Assembly (NCBI GenBank): GCA_964564915.1
Contig: CAZMCU010000044.1
Coordinates: 1 to 12,836 of the forward strand
From: JAFGBM01 sp964564915
GTDB taxonomy: Bacteria > Actinomycetota > Actinomycetes > Actinomycetales > Demequinaceae
DNA length: 12,836 bases
Reading direction: 5' to 3'
Positions within the stretch are counted from its first letter, which is position 1. Each line of letters begins with the position of its first letter. The notes beneath the pieces were generated by a model. It ran no database searches and was not told where the DNA came from. It worked only from the letters and a program-made list of their open reading frames with translations. The position numbers were made by a program, and so were the translations under genes. Positions 6,041 to 12,504 of this stretch are shown piece after piece.

Positions 6041-7137
6041 TCAGTAAAGGTGGGGGAAGGGGGGTGAGCGGGAGCGTCGTCGGTGCGGTAGCGGCGAGCG
6101 CGGTCGCGGCCCTCGCGATGGCCGGGTGTTCCGCGGCGGATGGAACGGGGGGAGAGAATCCCTCGACGGGGGGGAACGCGGCCTCGGACTTCGGGCAGGG
6201 CAGCCCGCGACCCGACTGCCTCGAAACCCCCGACCCCAACCGCGTCGCGTACTACCCCGCTCCCGTCGTCGTCGCGTCGGACTGGAGCGAGCCCATCGCG
6301 GTCTCCCCTCCCGTCACCGACGCGTGCCCCAACGACGCGATCACCATCAGCGACGACGGTCTCACGCTCTACTTCTTCTGGTCGCCCGTGGTCCAAGGGT
6401 CGAACGCCGAGTTGCTCGCGCCCGAGACCGGCACCTATCGAGCGGAGCGGGTGGGGGACGACCTCGGCGTCTTCGGGGAGCCGACGTATGTCGATCTCCA
6501 GAAGGGCGCGGAGGACGGCTCGGTCGACGGCTCGCTCAACTTCACCCCCGGGGGCGAGAGCGTCATCTTCCACTCGACGCGCGCCGCCAACCTCGGCTAC
6601 CTAGCGTCACCCCCGACCGACGACTACCTCGACCTCTACGTCGCCGACGTCGTCGACGGCGTACCCGGCCCCGCGGCGAACCTCGGAGAACCCGTCAACA
6701 CCGTCTACCTCGACGGGGAGGCGGGCCTCAGCCCCGACGGCTCGATGCTCTACGTCGCCTCGAACCGACCGGGCGGGCTGGGTGGGACCGACCTCTGGGT
6801 ATCCGAGCACGTTGGTACGGGGTGGGGAGCGGGCTCGTGGAGCGACCCGGTCAACATGGGGGCGCCGATCGACTCGGCCTCCGAGGACCTCCAACCCGCG
6901 TTCGCCGCCAACGACCCCAACACGATGTACTTCACGTCCGACCGCGATGGTCCCACGAGCATCTACCGCTCGACGTGGGACGGCACCTCATGGAGCGCGC
7001 CGGAGATGGTCATCACGGGCTACGCCGGCGAGCCGACGCTCGTGGCCGACGGGAGCGTCATGTACTTCGTCCAGGTGTGGGTGGACGACGCTGGGGTGTT
7101 TGGCTCGAACATCTGGTACGTCACGCGCATCAGGTGA
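6013..7137 (+). CDS. Beta-propeller lipoprotein (PD40/TolB-like repeats)
   Basis: The protein is exported and lipid-anchored. A basic n-region and hydrophobic stretch end in the lipobox AMAGC, with the lipidated cysteine at residue 39. The mature part (374 residues in total) carries several WD40-like beta-propeller repeats of the PD40 type: TISDDGLTLYFF, FTPGGESVIFHSTR, LSPDGSMLYVASNRPGG and MYFTSDRDG. Such domains typically bind partner proteins or cell-wall components. The specific role here is unknown. The ATG at 6013 follows GGGAGG by six bases. A GTG at 6064 has a purine-rich run ahead of it, but starting there would lose the positive n-region. The gene converges with the related lipoprotein gene ending at 7151, leaving only 13 bases between the stop codons. 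The start region overlaps the HepT remnant on the other strand. Confidence 0.85.
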   Translation: MRSRTHGRGVSKGGGRGVSGSVVGAVAASAVAALAMAGCSAADGTGGENPSTGGNAASDFGQGSPRPDCLETPDPNRVAYYPAPVVVASDWSEPIAVSPPVTDACPNDAITISDDGLTLYFFWSPVVQGSNAELLAPETGTYRAERVGDDLGVFGEPTYVDLQKGAEDGSVDGSLNFTPGGESVIFHSTRAANLGYLASPPTDDYLDLYVADVVDGVPGPAANLGEPVNTVYLDGEAGLSPDGSMLYVASNRPGGLGGTDLWVSEHVGTGWGAGSWSDPVNMGAPIDSASEDLQPAFAANDPNTMYFTSDRDGPTSIYRSTWDGTSWSAPEMVITGYAGEPTLVADGSVMYFVQVWVDDAGVFGSNIWYVTRIR

Positions 7138-7150
7138 CGCCGGCCGAGCG

Positions 7151-8197
7151 CTACCAGTCGAACCAGTCGAGCGTCGAGGCGTGGGCGGCGTAGACGGAGG
7201 GCGGGAGGAGCTCGCGGGGGTTGGACCCGTCGGCGTCCATGATCATCAGCCGCGCCGTCGTCCCGATGAGGTCGCCAGCGTCGTCGAGAAGGAACTGCTT
7301 CTCCACGTACGCGACCTGGCCGTCGTCGCCGGGGATGGGTCCGGCGCAGAAGAACTCGCAGTCGGTCAGTTGTTCCTGCTGACCGTCGCGGTTGACGCGC
7401 CAGACGTTCACCGGATAGACCTCGTTCCAGTTCTTGGCGGTCTGCTCAACCCAGGGCCGCGTTGCCTCGTACCGGTAGAAGTAGACCCACTCGCCGTCGG
7501 GTGAGCAGCGCGGGTCGTGGTCGGATTCCCACCCGGTGGTCGTGGAGAGTTGCCGCACGTTCGAGCCGTCGAGGTCGACGAGGAAGATCCGTTCCTGATA
7601 CGCCACGTCGGTTCCCCGGGTCGACTTGAAGGCGATCGCGTCGTCGCCGCACCACGAGGGGTCGTTGTCCTCGTGGTCGGGATCGGTCGTCACCTCGGTG
7701 ACGGACCAGTCGGACAGATCGAGGATGAAGACGTTGGCGGCGGACGATGTGTCGTAGGTGCGCCACGAACTGTAGAGCAACCGGGTGCCGTCGGGGTTCC
7801 ACTTGGGGGCGGCGGCGGGGAAGGCGTCGTCCGTGAGGCGGGTTTCCTCACCCGTCGAGATGTCGACCATGAACAGGTCGAGCGACGAGAAGTCGCCGGG
7901 GGTTGTGTAGCGGTGAAAGGCCACGCGCGAACCGTCGTCCGTTATCGACGGGTTGGCGTTGGCGTGCGTGCCGTCGACGACCGGGGTGATGGTGCCATCG
8001 TTCGCGAGCAGGTACATCTCGCCGTTGCCGTATGGGTCGGCGGCGTGGGAGAGGAGCAGGATGCGCGGGTTGGAGGCATTCGCCCACGCCCACGTGCTGG
8101 GGTCGCCTCCGGGGGTGCCCCCCGCGTCGCCGGAGCATGCGGCAAGGGACAGGAGGGAACCCAGGGCGAGTCCCGAGAGCGCGACGGTGCGGACCAC
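7151..8197 (-). CDS. TolB-like beta-propeller lipoprotein
   Basis: This is an exported, lipid-anchored protein with the lipobox LAAC (Cys22 from the chosen start). The mature part has repeated TolB/PD40 motifs: PSITDDGSRVAFHRY, PKWNPDGTRLLYSSW, PSWCGDDAIAFKSTRG, PRCSPDGEWVYFYRY and a final MDADGSNPRELLPPS. These form about five blades of a propeller that may bind peptidoglycan-associated or other envelope partners. A Tol-Pal system is not present nearby, so a TolB role should not be assumed. The GTG at 8197 is chosen because a TACGAT -10 lies exactly six bases upstream, suggesting a leaderless mRNA. The ATG at 8200 is the alternative and changes one residue. A longer frame to 8251 adds a charged N-terminus before the signal peptide and is less likely. 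Its divergent neighbour starts at 8269. Confidence 0.87.
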   Translation of the reverse strand: MVRTVALSGLALGSLLSLAACSGDAGGTPGGDPSTWAWANASNPRILLLSHAADPYGNGEMYLLANDGTITPVVDGTHANANPSITDDGSRVAFHRYTTPGDFSSLDLFMVDISTGEETRLTDDAFPAAAPKWNPDGTRLLYSSWRTYDTSSAANVFILDLSDWSVTEVTTDPDHEDNDPSWCGDDAIAFKSTRGTDVAYQERIFLVDLDGSNVRQLSTTTGWESDHDPRCSPDGEWVYFYRYEATRPWVEQTAKNWNEVYPVNVWRVNRDGQQEQLTDCEFFCAGPIPGDDGQVAYVEKQFLLDDAGDLIGTTARLMIMDADGSNPRELLPPSVYAAHASTLDWFDW

Positions 8198-8209
8198 CAT
8201 CGCATCGTA
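8198..8209 (-). promoter_or_regulatory. -10 box for a leaderless lipoprotein start
   Basis: On the minus strand TACGAT (8204-8209) is followed by six bases and the GTG at 8197 (or three bases and the ATG at 8200). There is no ribosome site. Confidence 0.5.
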
Positions 8210-8256
8210 TCGCGGCGATTTCTCCCGTTCCCCTCGCGCGCGGGGGCGCATCGGGC

Positions 8257-8268
8257 CAGACTAGGGGC
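8257..8268 (+). promoter_or_regulatory. -10 box for the divergent small lipoprotein
   Basis: CAGACT (8257-8262) lies six bases before the ATG at 8269. It lacks the leading T of TAnnnT, but the spacing matches the other leaderless starts and no ribosome site is present. Confidence 0.4.
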
Positions 8269-8796
8269 ATGGCAGCCACGATCTCTTCCCCTCACCGCGC
8301 GGCCCACCGTCGGGTTCGCGTGGGTCTCACCGCCGTCGCCGCGCTCGCCGCGCTGGCGACCCTTACCGGATGCTCGGGTGGGGCGACCGCACCGCGCGTC
8401 ACCATCACCGTTCCTCCAACGGAGGCGGCTCCCTCCGATACCCCGCCCGAACCCGCTCAGCCGCAACCGGCCGACCCCGGCGATTCCGGGGCCCCCGCGA
8501 ACCCCATCACGTACATCGACGACGGGCTCGTCGTCACCCAGGGCGACGTTGCTCCCGCGTGCACCCACTCGGTGTGCCACTACCTCCACGTCGCGTGGAG
8601 CGGCCTGCAGAAGGGGTGGCACAGCGTCCAGTGCGTATCGGACCTCGCGTCGGTTGGCGCGTGGTCGGAAGGCAACTACGAGTTCGCCGCTACCGTCGGT
8701 GAGCGCGACATCGGATGCTTCCTCGCCTACCCCGGCTCGCACGTGTGGATCATCATCGACGGCGAGATCGAGTCGCCGCACGCCTACTGGCCGTAG
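8269..8796 (+). CDS. Small cysteine-rich lipoprotein, unrecognised
   Basis: The 175-residue protein is exported and lipid-anchored: a basic N-terminus (RRVRVG), an alanine/leucine-rich hydrophobic stretch and the lipobox LTGC (Cys35). A proline-rich spacer (about 45-80) leads to a compact C-terminal domain with four cysteines (98, 103, 122 and 150) that could form two disulfides. Its motifs include HSVCHYLHVAWSG and a terminal WIIIDGEIESP. I do not recognise the domain. The short CHYLHV segment recalls secreted actinobacterial domains of unknown role. The ATG at 8269 is six bases from CAGACT with no ribosome site, so a leaderless start is likely. It diverges from the TolB-like lipoprotein gene with a gap of 71 bases, so the two may share regulation. 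Confidence 0.8.
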   Translation: MAATISSPHRAAHRRVRVGLTAVAALAALATLTGCSGGATAPRVTITVPPTEAAPSDTPPEPAQPQPADPGDSGAPANPITYIDDGLVVTQGDVAPACTHSVCHYLHVAWSGLQKGWHSVQCVSDLASVGAWSEGNYEFAATVGERDIGCFLAYPGSHVWIIIDGEIESPHAYWP

Positions 8797-8824
8797 GGCG
8801 CGTTGCCCACGTAGGCGGTAGGGG

Positions 8825-9184
8825 TTACTCAGGCACGGAGTGTTCGCTCGGCGATGGTGGTGAGTCGTTCGCAGAGCGCGTTGAAACTGCTGGTATTTCG
8901 TACTGATTGGGTCCGACCCGCCGATTACCGGCGTCTCGGAAGAGCGCGAGCAACTCGGGGCTGACGTGAGGCTCATTGTTGAGAAGCTCTTCGAGTCGTT
9001 GTGCTTCGACGAGGGTAAGGCGTGTCTCGTGCCAGTCGCGGACGACGGCGCGTGCGCGATCCAATGCGGCGCCGAGCACGAACGAGGTCACGTCCTGTTG
9101 TTGCGCGGCGGCGGCCTCCCGAATGGTTGTCAGCGCATCTGGCGCGATGCGCATATTAAGCCGAGCGGTTGCGGCGGTGGGCAT
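8825..9184 (-). CDS. DUF1778 antitoxin (ribbon-helix-helix, TacA-like)
   Basis: This is the antitoxin of a type II toxin-antitoxin pair. The N-terminal strand ARLNMRIAPDALTTIREAA and helix QQQDVTSFVLGAALDRAR (about 7-45) are the DUF1778 hallmark. Such proteins dimerise to bind operator DNA, and their C-terminal part wraps GNAT toxins. At 119 residues it is longer than the usual about 90-100, with an extra proline/serine-rich tail (about 90-119). The start ATG at 9184 follows AAGGAGG by five or six bases. It has its own promoter (9205-9233) and a palindromic operator (9197-9215). The GNAT toxin gene lies upstream on the same strand, its stop codon 45 bases away, an order opposite to the common antitoxin-first layout. 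Confidence 0.9.
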   Translation of the reverse strand: MPTAATARLNMRIAPDALTTIREAAAAQQQDVTSFVLGAALDRARAVVRDWHETRLTLVEAQRLEELLNNEPHVSPELLALFRDAGNRRVGPNQYEIPAVSTRSANDSPPSPSEHSVPE

Positions 9185-9196
9185 GAGTGCCTCCTT

Positions 9197-9215
9197 GTAT
9201 GTATAGGATACGTAC
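9197..9215 (-). promoter_or_regulatory. Imperfect palindrome, probable antitoxin operator
   Basis: The arms GTATGTAT (9197-9204) and ATACGTAC (9208-9215) are reverse complements with one mismatch around AGG. The site overlaps the -10 of the antitoxin gene, which fits autorepression by a ribbon-helix-helix dimer. Confidence 0.6.
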
Positions 9216-9233
9216 CACGGATGTACAGATCAA
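9205..9233 (-). promoter_or_regulatory. Internal promoter of the antitoxin gene
   Basis: On the minus strand the -35 TTGATC (9228-9233) and -10 TATCCT (9205-9210) are 17 bases apart. The -35 covers the toxin stop codon, so the antitoxin can be made without the toxin. Confidence 0.55.
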
Positions 9234-9732
9234 TCCTCGGAGAGTGCACTGGGGGCCGCACGCCGCAATTTGCGGGCGGTGATCGCCAGGCGGCAGCCGT
9301 CGGAGGTCAGAGGCTCGAACCCGTGCCCGCGGTAGAACGTGGCCGCACGGTCGTCGATCGCGTCGACGATCACAACCTCGAAACCGACCTCAGCGGAGAT
9401 GGCGGACAAGCGAGCGAGCGCATCGAGTAGCGTTACTCGGCCGACCCCCTTCCCCTGGTAGACGACGTCGACACCGAGTTGGGCGATGAGAATCGCGGGT
9501 ATGGGGTAGCGGCGAGACAGCCCTGAATCCTGCACCGTAGCGTCCTCTAGTCCGAGACGGTNNNNNNNNNNNNNNNNNNNNNNNNNNNNNNNNNNNNNNN
9601 NNNNNNNNNNNNNNNNNNNNNNNNNNNNNNNNNNNNNNNNNNNNNNNNNNNNNNNNNNNNNTAGCGGCGAGACAGCCCTGAATCCTGCACCGTAGCGTCC
9701 TCTAGTCCGAGACGGTCTAGCGTGCGTGTCAC
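9230..9732 (-). CDS. GNAT acetyltransferase toxin (TacT/AtaT-like), interrupted by the assembly gap
   Basis: Toxins of this family acetylate aminoacyl-tRNA and stop translation. The part left of the gap (9230-9561) shows the acetyl-CoA fold: IPAILIAQLGVD, the pyrophosphate loop YQGKGVG and ATFYRGHGF with the usual catalytic tyrosine. The part right of the gap encodes a frame reading TRTLDRLGLEDATVQDSGLS from GTG 9732. Both sides share the same 55 bases. If the two copies are merged and the N run removed, the frame is open and gives a 115-residue protein. That is short: family members usually have about 160-175 residues, with about 85 before the IPAILIAQLGVD segment. So either about 60 N-terminal residues are lost in the assembly, or the toxin is truthfully truncated and perhaps inactive. 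It pairs with the DUF1778 antitoxin gene downstream. Confidence 0.72.
9507..9561 (+). repeat. 55-base direct repeat, copy 1, left of the gap
   Basis: It begins TAGCGGCGAGAC and ends GTCCGAGACGGT. It is identical to 9662-9716 and abuts the N run, a pattern typical of two contigs that share a terminal k-mer. Confidence 0.95.
9562..9661. other. Assembly gap of 100 N
   Basis: Exactly 100 unknown bases, a conventional scaffold filler rather than a measured length. It falls inside the toxin gene. Confidence 0.98.
9662..9716 (+). repeat. 55-base direct repeat, copy 2, right of the gap
   Basis: Identical to 9507-9561. It begins directly after the N run, so the two copies may be one sequence duplicated by scaffolding. 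Confidence 0.95.
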
Positions 9733-9737
9733 GCTAG
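9717..9737. promoter_or_regulatory. Perfect inverted repeat between the toxin and the second RraB-like gene
   Basis: CTAGCGTG (9717-9724) and CACGCTAG (9730-9737) pair perfectly around CGTGT. The right arm overlaps the -10 TAGGCT of the downstream gene, and the putative GTG of the toxin lies at 9730-9732. It is a candidate operator for one or both diverging genes. Confidence 0.5.
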
Positions 9738-9746
9738 GCTCTCCCC
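9735..9746 (+). promoter_or_regulatory. -10 box for a leaderless ATG start
   Basis: TAGGCT (9735-9740) is followed by six bases and the ATG at 9747. No ribosome site is present. Confidence 0.6.
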
Positions 9747-10151
9747 ATGGGCATATGTGGGAAGGGCAGCGACCGCCGTCGGGAGAAGGCGAACGCGAAG
9801 ATGCGGGCGCCGTCCGGGGTATACGGCGTCCGTCGTGGGGACCTCATCCGGATGGAGGCCCTAGAGAGCGAGGGCTGCGACCTCACGCGGAAGCGTCACG
9901 TGATGTTCTTCCTCTGCTTCCCCCACGAGGACGATGCTCGAACCGCCGCCGAGGTGCTCAGCGGTAGGGGGTTCACGGTGACGGTCGAGCATCTGGACGA
10001 GGGGGGATCGAGATGGACGATCCTCGCCGAGTCCTCCGATCATGCCCTCGTCCCCAACTTCCTCCGCGAAACGGCCGACCTGTGCGATCGACTGGCGGTC
10101 ACCCACGGTGGTCAATACAACGGTTGGGAAGCCGGTCCGGACCTCGAGTAG
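9747..10151 (+). CDS. RraB-like (RNase E inhibitor family) protein, copy 2
   Basis: The 134-residue protein is a paralogue of the one at 3722-4153. Over 81 residues, from RHVMFFLCFP to YNGWEAG, the two align without gaps with about 39 identities by eye, including WTILAE, the shared block VP.FLRET and GWEAG. This is the RraB domain, known in E. coli as a protein inhibitor of RNase E. Action on an actinobacterial RNase E/G is unproven. The N-terminal about 20 residues (GICGKGSDRRREKANAK) are basic and differ from copy 1. The ATG at 9747 is six bases from the -10 TAGGCT with no ribosome site, so the mRNA is probably leaderless. It diverges from the GNAT toxin gene and precedes otsA, which has its own -10. 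Confidence 0.82.
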   Translation: MGICGKGSDRRREKANAKMRAPSGVYGVRRGDLIRMEALESEGCDLTRKRHVMFFLCFPHEDDARTAAEVLSGRGFTVTVEHLDEGGSRWTILAESSDHALVPNFLRETADLCDRLAVTHGGQYNGWEAGPDLE

Positions 10152-10230
10152 GGCGTCGCGAGCCTCCAGCCTCCGCCCTCAGGCGTCACCGTCATCGCCA
10201 CCGGCGCCCCGGGGTCGGGCGGTCGTCCGG

Positions 10231-10236
10231 TAGGTT
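10231..10236 (+). promoter_or_regulatory. Probable -10 box of otsA
   Basis: TAGGTT lies about 28 bases before the otsA ATG, giving a short leader that contains a GGGGAAG purine run (10256-10262). I see no clear -35. Confidence 0.4.
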
Positions 10237-10264
10237 GGAGGGGACGCAACCGTTCGGGGAAGTG

Positions 10265-11635
10265 ATGCAAAGAAGCAAACGGGTTGTCGTGGTCGCCAAC
10301 CGGCTTCCGGTGAGGCGAAACGGAACCGCGTGGGAAACCAGTCCGGGTGGGCTGGTCAGCGCGGTGACCCCGATCGTGGCTCAGAGCCGGGGAACGTTTG
10401 TGGGGTGGACCGGGGCGGCCGACGACGCACCGCCCCCCTTCGAGCACGACGGCGTTCACCTCCATCCGGTGGGGTTGAGCCAGCAGGAGATCGAGGACTA
10501 CTACCTCGGCTTTTCGAACGGCACCATTTGGCCGCTCTACCACGACGCCATCCGCGCCCCCGAGTTCCACCGACACTGGTGGCGGCCCTACGTGGACATC
10601 AACATGCGATTCGCCCGGGCTACCTCCGACGTGGCGGGGCCCGGCGACATCGCCTGGATCCAGGACTACCAACTCCAAATGGTGCCCGGCTTGTTGCGCG
10701 GGCTTCGACCCGACGTGTCCATCGGTTTCTTCTTGCACATCCCGTTTCCCCCGGTGGAGATCTTCGCGCGCCTCCCGTGGCGACGTCAGATCTTGGAGGG
10801 GCTCCTCGGCGCGGACGTCCTCGCCTTCCAGACGTCTCTCGCCCGCCACAACTTCCGCCGGGCGGCCCTGACCTTCGCCGGGGTGAAGGGGACCCCTCGG
10901 ATGCTCGAGGTCGGCGACCGGAAGGTGCGCCTCATGACGTCGCCCATCTCGATCGACGTTGACCACTTCGCCTCCGCCGCGGCCGCCCCGGACGTCCAAG
11001 GCGCGGCCGCCTATCTTCGCCACAACCTCGGCAACCCGTCGACCGTCATCCTCGGCGTCGACCGTCTCGACTACACCAAGGGCATCGACGTCCGGCTCAA
11101 GGCGTTCGACACGATGTTGGAGGCGCATCCGGAGGCGGTGGAGAACGTGGTGTTCGTGCAGGTCGCGAACCCCAGCCGCGAAGAGGTGGACGATTACGCC
11201 ACCATTCGGGAAGAGGTCGAGGGCCTCGTGGGTCGCATCAACGGCCAACGCGGCGCCCTGGGGCGCGTGCCCGTCCACTACCTGTACGGCAGCCTCGGTT
11301 TCGAGGAGTTGGTCTCGTGGTATCGGACGGCCGACGTCATGTGCGTGACGCCCTTCCGGGACGGGATGAACCTCGTGGCGAAGGAATTCGTCGCCACGCG
11401 CATTCACGACGATGGGGTGCTCATCCTCAGCGAGTTCGCGGGCGCGGCCGAGGAGATGCGGCAAGCGCTCATCACCAACCCCTACGACGCCGACGGGCTC
11501 GCCGAGATCATGTGGCGATCGGTGACGATGGTGCCGGGGGAGCAACGGGCGAGGATGCGGGCGATGCGTCGGCAGTTGATTCGCAACACGGTGTTCGACT
11601 GGGCGCGGGAGTGCATCGGGGCCCTTGAGGCATGA
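10265..11635 (+). CDS. otsA: Trehalose-6-phosphate synthase
   Basis: This enzyme joins a nucleotide-activated glucose to glucose-6-phosphate to make trehalose-6-phosphate, the first step of the OtsAB stress-protectant pathway, in the cytoplasm. The 456 residues, the usual size, show the GT20 motifs in order: ANRLPV (11-16), SPGGLVSAV (26-34), DYY and NGTIWP with the acceptor-binding Tyr80 and Trp89, WIQDYQLQMVP with Asp134, FLHIPFPP with His158, GVDRLDYTKGI with Arg267 and Lys272, PFRDGMNLVAKEFV with Asp366 and Glu374, and LSEFAGAA. All key residues are present. The ATG at 10265 directly follows an in-frame GTG (10262), which is an alternative start. The purine run GGGGAAG is very close to the ATG, so the ribosome site is imperfect. 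The stop overlaps the otsB start, so the two genes are translationally coupled. Confidence 0.97.
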   Translation: MQRSKRVVVVANRLPVRRNGTAWETSPGGLVSAVTPIVAQSRGTFVGWTGAADDAPPPFEHDGVHLHPVGLSQQEIEDYYLGFSNGTIWPLYHDAIRAPEFHRHWWRPYVDINMRFARATSDVAGPGDIAWIQDYQLQMVPGLLRGLRPDVSIGFFLHIPFPPVEIFARLPWRRQILEGLLGADVLAFQTSLARHNFRRAALTFAGVKGTPRMLEVGDRKVRLMTSPISIDVDHFASAAAAPDVQGAAAYLRHNLGNPSTVILGVDRLDYTKGIDVRLKAFDTMLEAHPEAVENVVFVQVANPSREEVDDYATIREEVEGLVGRINGQRGALGRVPVHYLYGSLGFEELVSWYRTADVMCVTPFRDGMNLVAKEFVATRIHDDGVLILSEFAGAAEEMRQALITNPYDADGLAEIMWRSVTMVPGEQRARMRAMRRQLIRNTVFDWARECIGALEA

Positions 11636-12411
11636 GCGGTCTGCATCGTCGGCTCCGCGACTTGGCGCGCGCGCGCGTGCTGCTCGTGGTGTGCGACTAC
11701 GACGGGACGCTCGCCCCAGTGGTCGACGACCCGTCGCGTGCGTGGCCCGACGCGGCGGCCATGGAGGCCCTCGTGGGGTTGGGGCGGCTTCCCGGAACGC
11801 ATGCGTGCATCGTCTCGGGGCGAGCCATGGGGGCCCTCCTCCGGCTCGCGGGGGCGCCAGCCGGCGTCACACTGATCGGGGGTCATGGCGCCGAGGCGGA
11901 CGGTGTGCCGCCGCTCATCGCGCCCGAGCAGCGCCAAAGGCTCGACGAACTCGTCGCCCGGTTCCGGTCGATCGCCCAGGCGTACCCGGGGTCGAGGGTG
12001 GAGGATAAGCCGGTTTCCGCGGTCTTCCACTACCGCCAGGTCGATCCGGCGCAATGGAAGGCGGCGGCCGACGAGGCGTCCCGGCTGGCCGACGAGTTCC
12101 CGGATCTGCGGAAGGTCACCGGTAAGTGTGTGGTCGAGTTCTTGGGGGCGGACGTGCACAAGGGGGGCGCCATCGCCGCACTGACCGAGCGGTTCGGCGC
12201 GGATCGGGTGCTGTTCGTGGGCGACGACCTCACCGACGAGGACGGATTCGCCGCGCTTCGTCCCGACGACGTTGGGGTCAAGGTGGGGCGCGGCAGGTCG
12301 CTCGCCCGCTATCGCGTGCGCGACGTTCCCGCCGTGGCGACGACGCTGCGGAGGCTCCTGGAGTTGCGTCGGCTCGCTCAGCGTCCCGGCTCGGGGACGA
12401 CCAAACCCTAG
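11632..12411 (+). CDS. otsB: Trehalose-6-phosphate phosphatase
   Basis: This enzyme dephosphorylates trehalose-6-phosphate to trehalose, the second step of the OtsAB pathway. It is a HAD-superfamily phosphatase of 259 residues, with motif I DYDGT (22-26, nucleophile Asp22 and acid/base Asp24), motif II in IVSGR (60-64), the cap segment GGHGAEADG and VEDKPVSAVFHYR, the motif III lysine in VHKGGAI (Lys177) and motif IV GDDLTDEDGF (197-206). All catalytic residues are intact. Its ATG overlaps the otsA stop by four bases (ATGA), the usual sign of an operon with coupled translation. The C-terminal about 20 residues are basic and likely flexible. Confidence 0.97.
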   Translation: MSGLHRRLRDLARARVLLVVCDYDGTLAPVVDDPSRAWPDAAAMEALVGLGRLPGTHACIVSGRAMGALLRLAGAPAGVTLIGGHGAEADGVPPLIAPEQRQRLDELVARFRSIAQAYPGSRVEDKPVSAVFHYRQVDPAQWKAAADEASRLADEFPDLRKVTGKCVVEFLGADVHKGGAIAALTERFGADRVLFVGDDLTDEDGFAALRPDDVGVKVGRGRSLARYRVRDVPAVATTLRRLLELRRLAQRPGSGTTKP

Positions 12412-12428
12412 CGCCGAACCCTAGCGCC
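12404..12428 (+). repeat. Two copies of a 12-base direct repeat over the otsB stop codon
   Basis: AACCCTAGCGCC occurs at 12404-12415 and 12417-12428, a 13-base period. The first copy contains the otsB stop codon. It looks like a small local duplication. Confidence 0.8.
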
Positions 12429-12445
12429 AGACCCGCCCCGTGTCG

Positions 12446-12451
12446 TAGCGT
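12446..12451 (+). promoter_or_regulatory. Possible -10 box of the last gene
   Basis: TAGCGT lies 54 bases before the ATG at 12505. An in-frame GTG at 12457 follows it by five bases, so a leaderless longer form is possible. The stronger translation signal is at 12505. Confidence 0.35.
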
Positions 12452-12504
12452 CGGAGGTGCTGGGGGCACGGCTACTCGGCCGGGACTACTCAAGGGAGAG
12501 AACC

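Noticed and set aside
5539..6573. A 344-residue minus-strand frame opposite the MarR tail and the lipoprotein
   Set aside because: It is a GC-driven open frame without domain features. The HepT-like remnant is in a different minus-strand frame.
7517..8821. A 434-residue plus-strand frame opposite the TolB-like lipoprotein
   Set aside because: It is a shadow frame, and the minus strand holds the signal peptide, lipobox and propeller motifs.
10013..10264. An 84-residue N-terminal extension of OtsA
   Set aside because: It overlaps the RraB-like gene in another frame and precedes the conserved start of the GT20 domain. The -10 box at 10231 lies inside it.
10112..11545. A 477-residue minus-strand frame opposite otsA
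   Set aside because: It mirrors a clearly coding gene and is dominated by His, Arg, Glu and Val with no family motif.
12457..12504. A GTG at 12457 as the start of the last membrane protein
   Set aside because: It is possible as a leaderless start, but the ATG at 12505 has a strong ribosome site and puts the first helix at the N-terminus.
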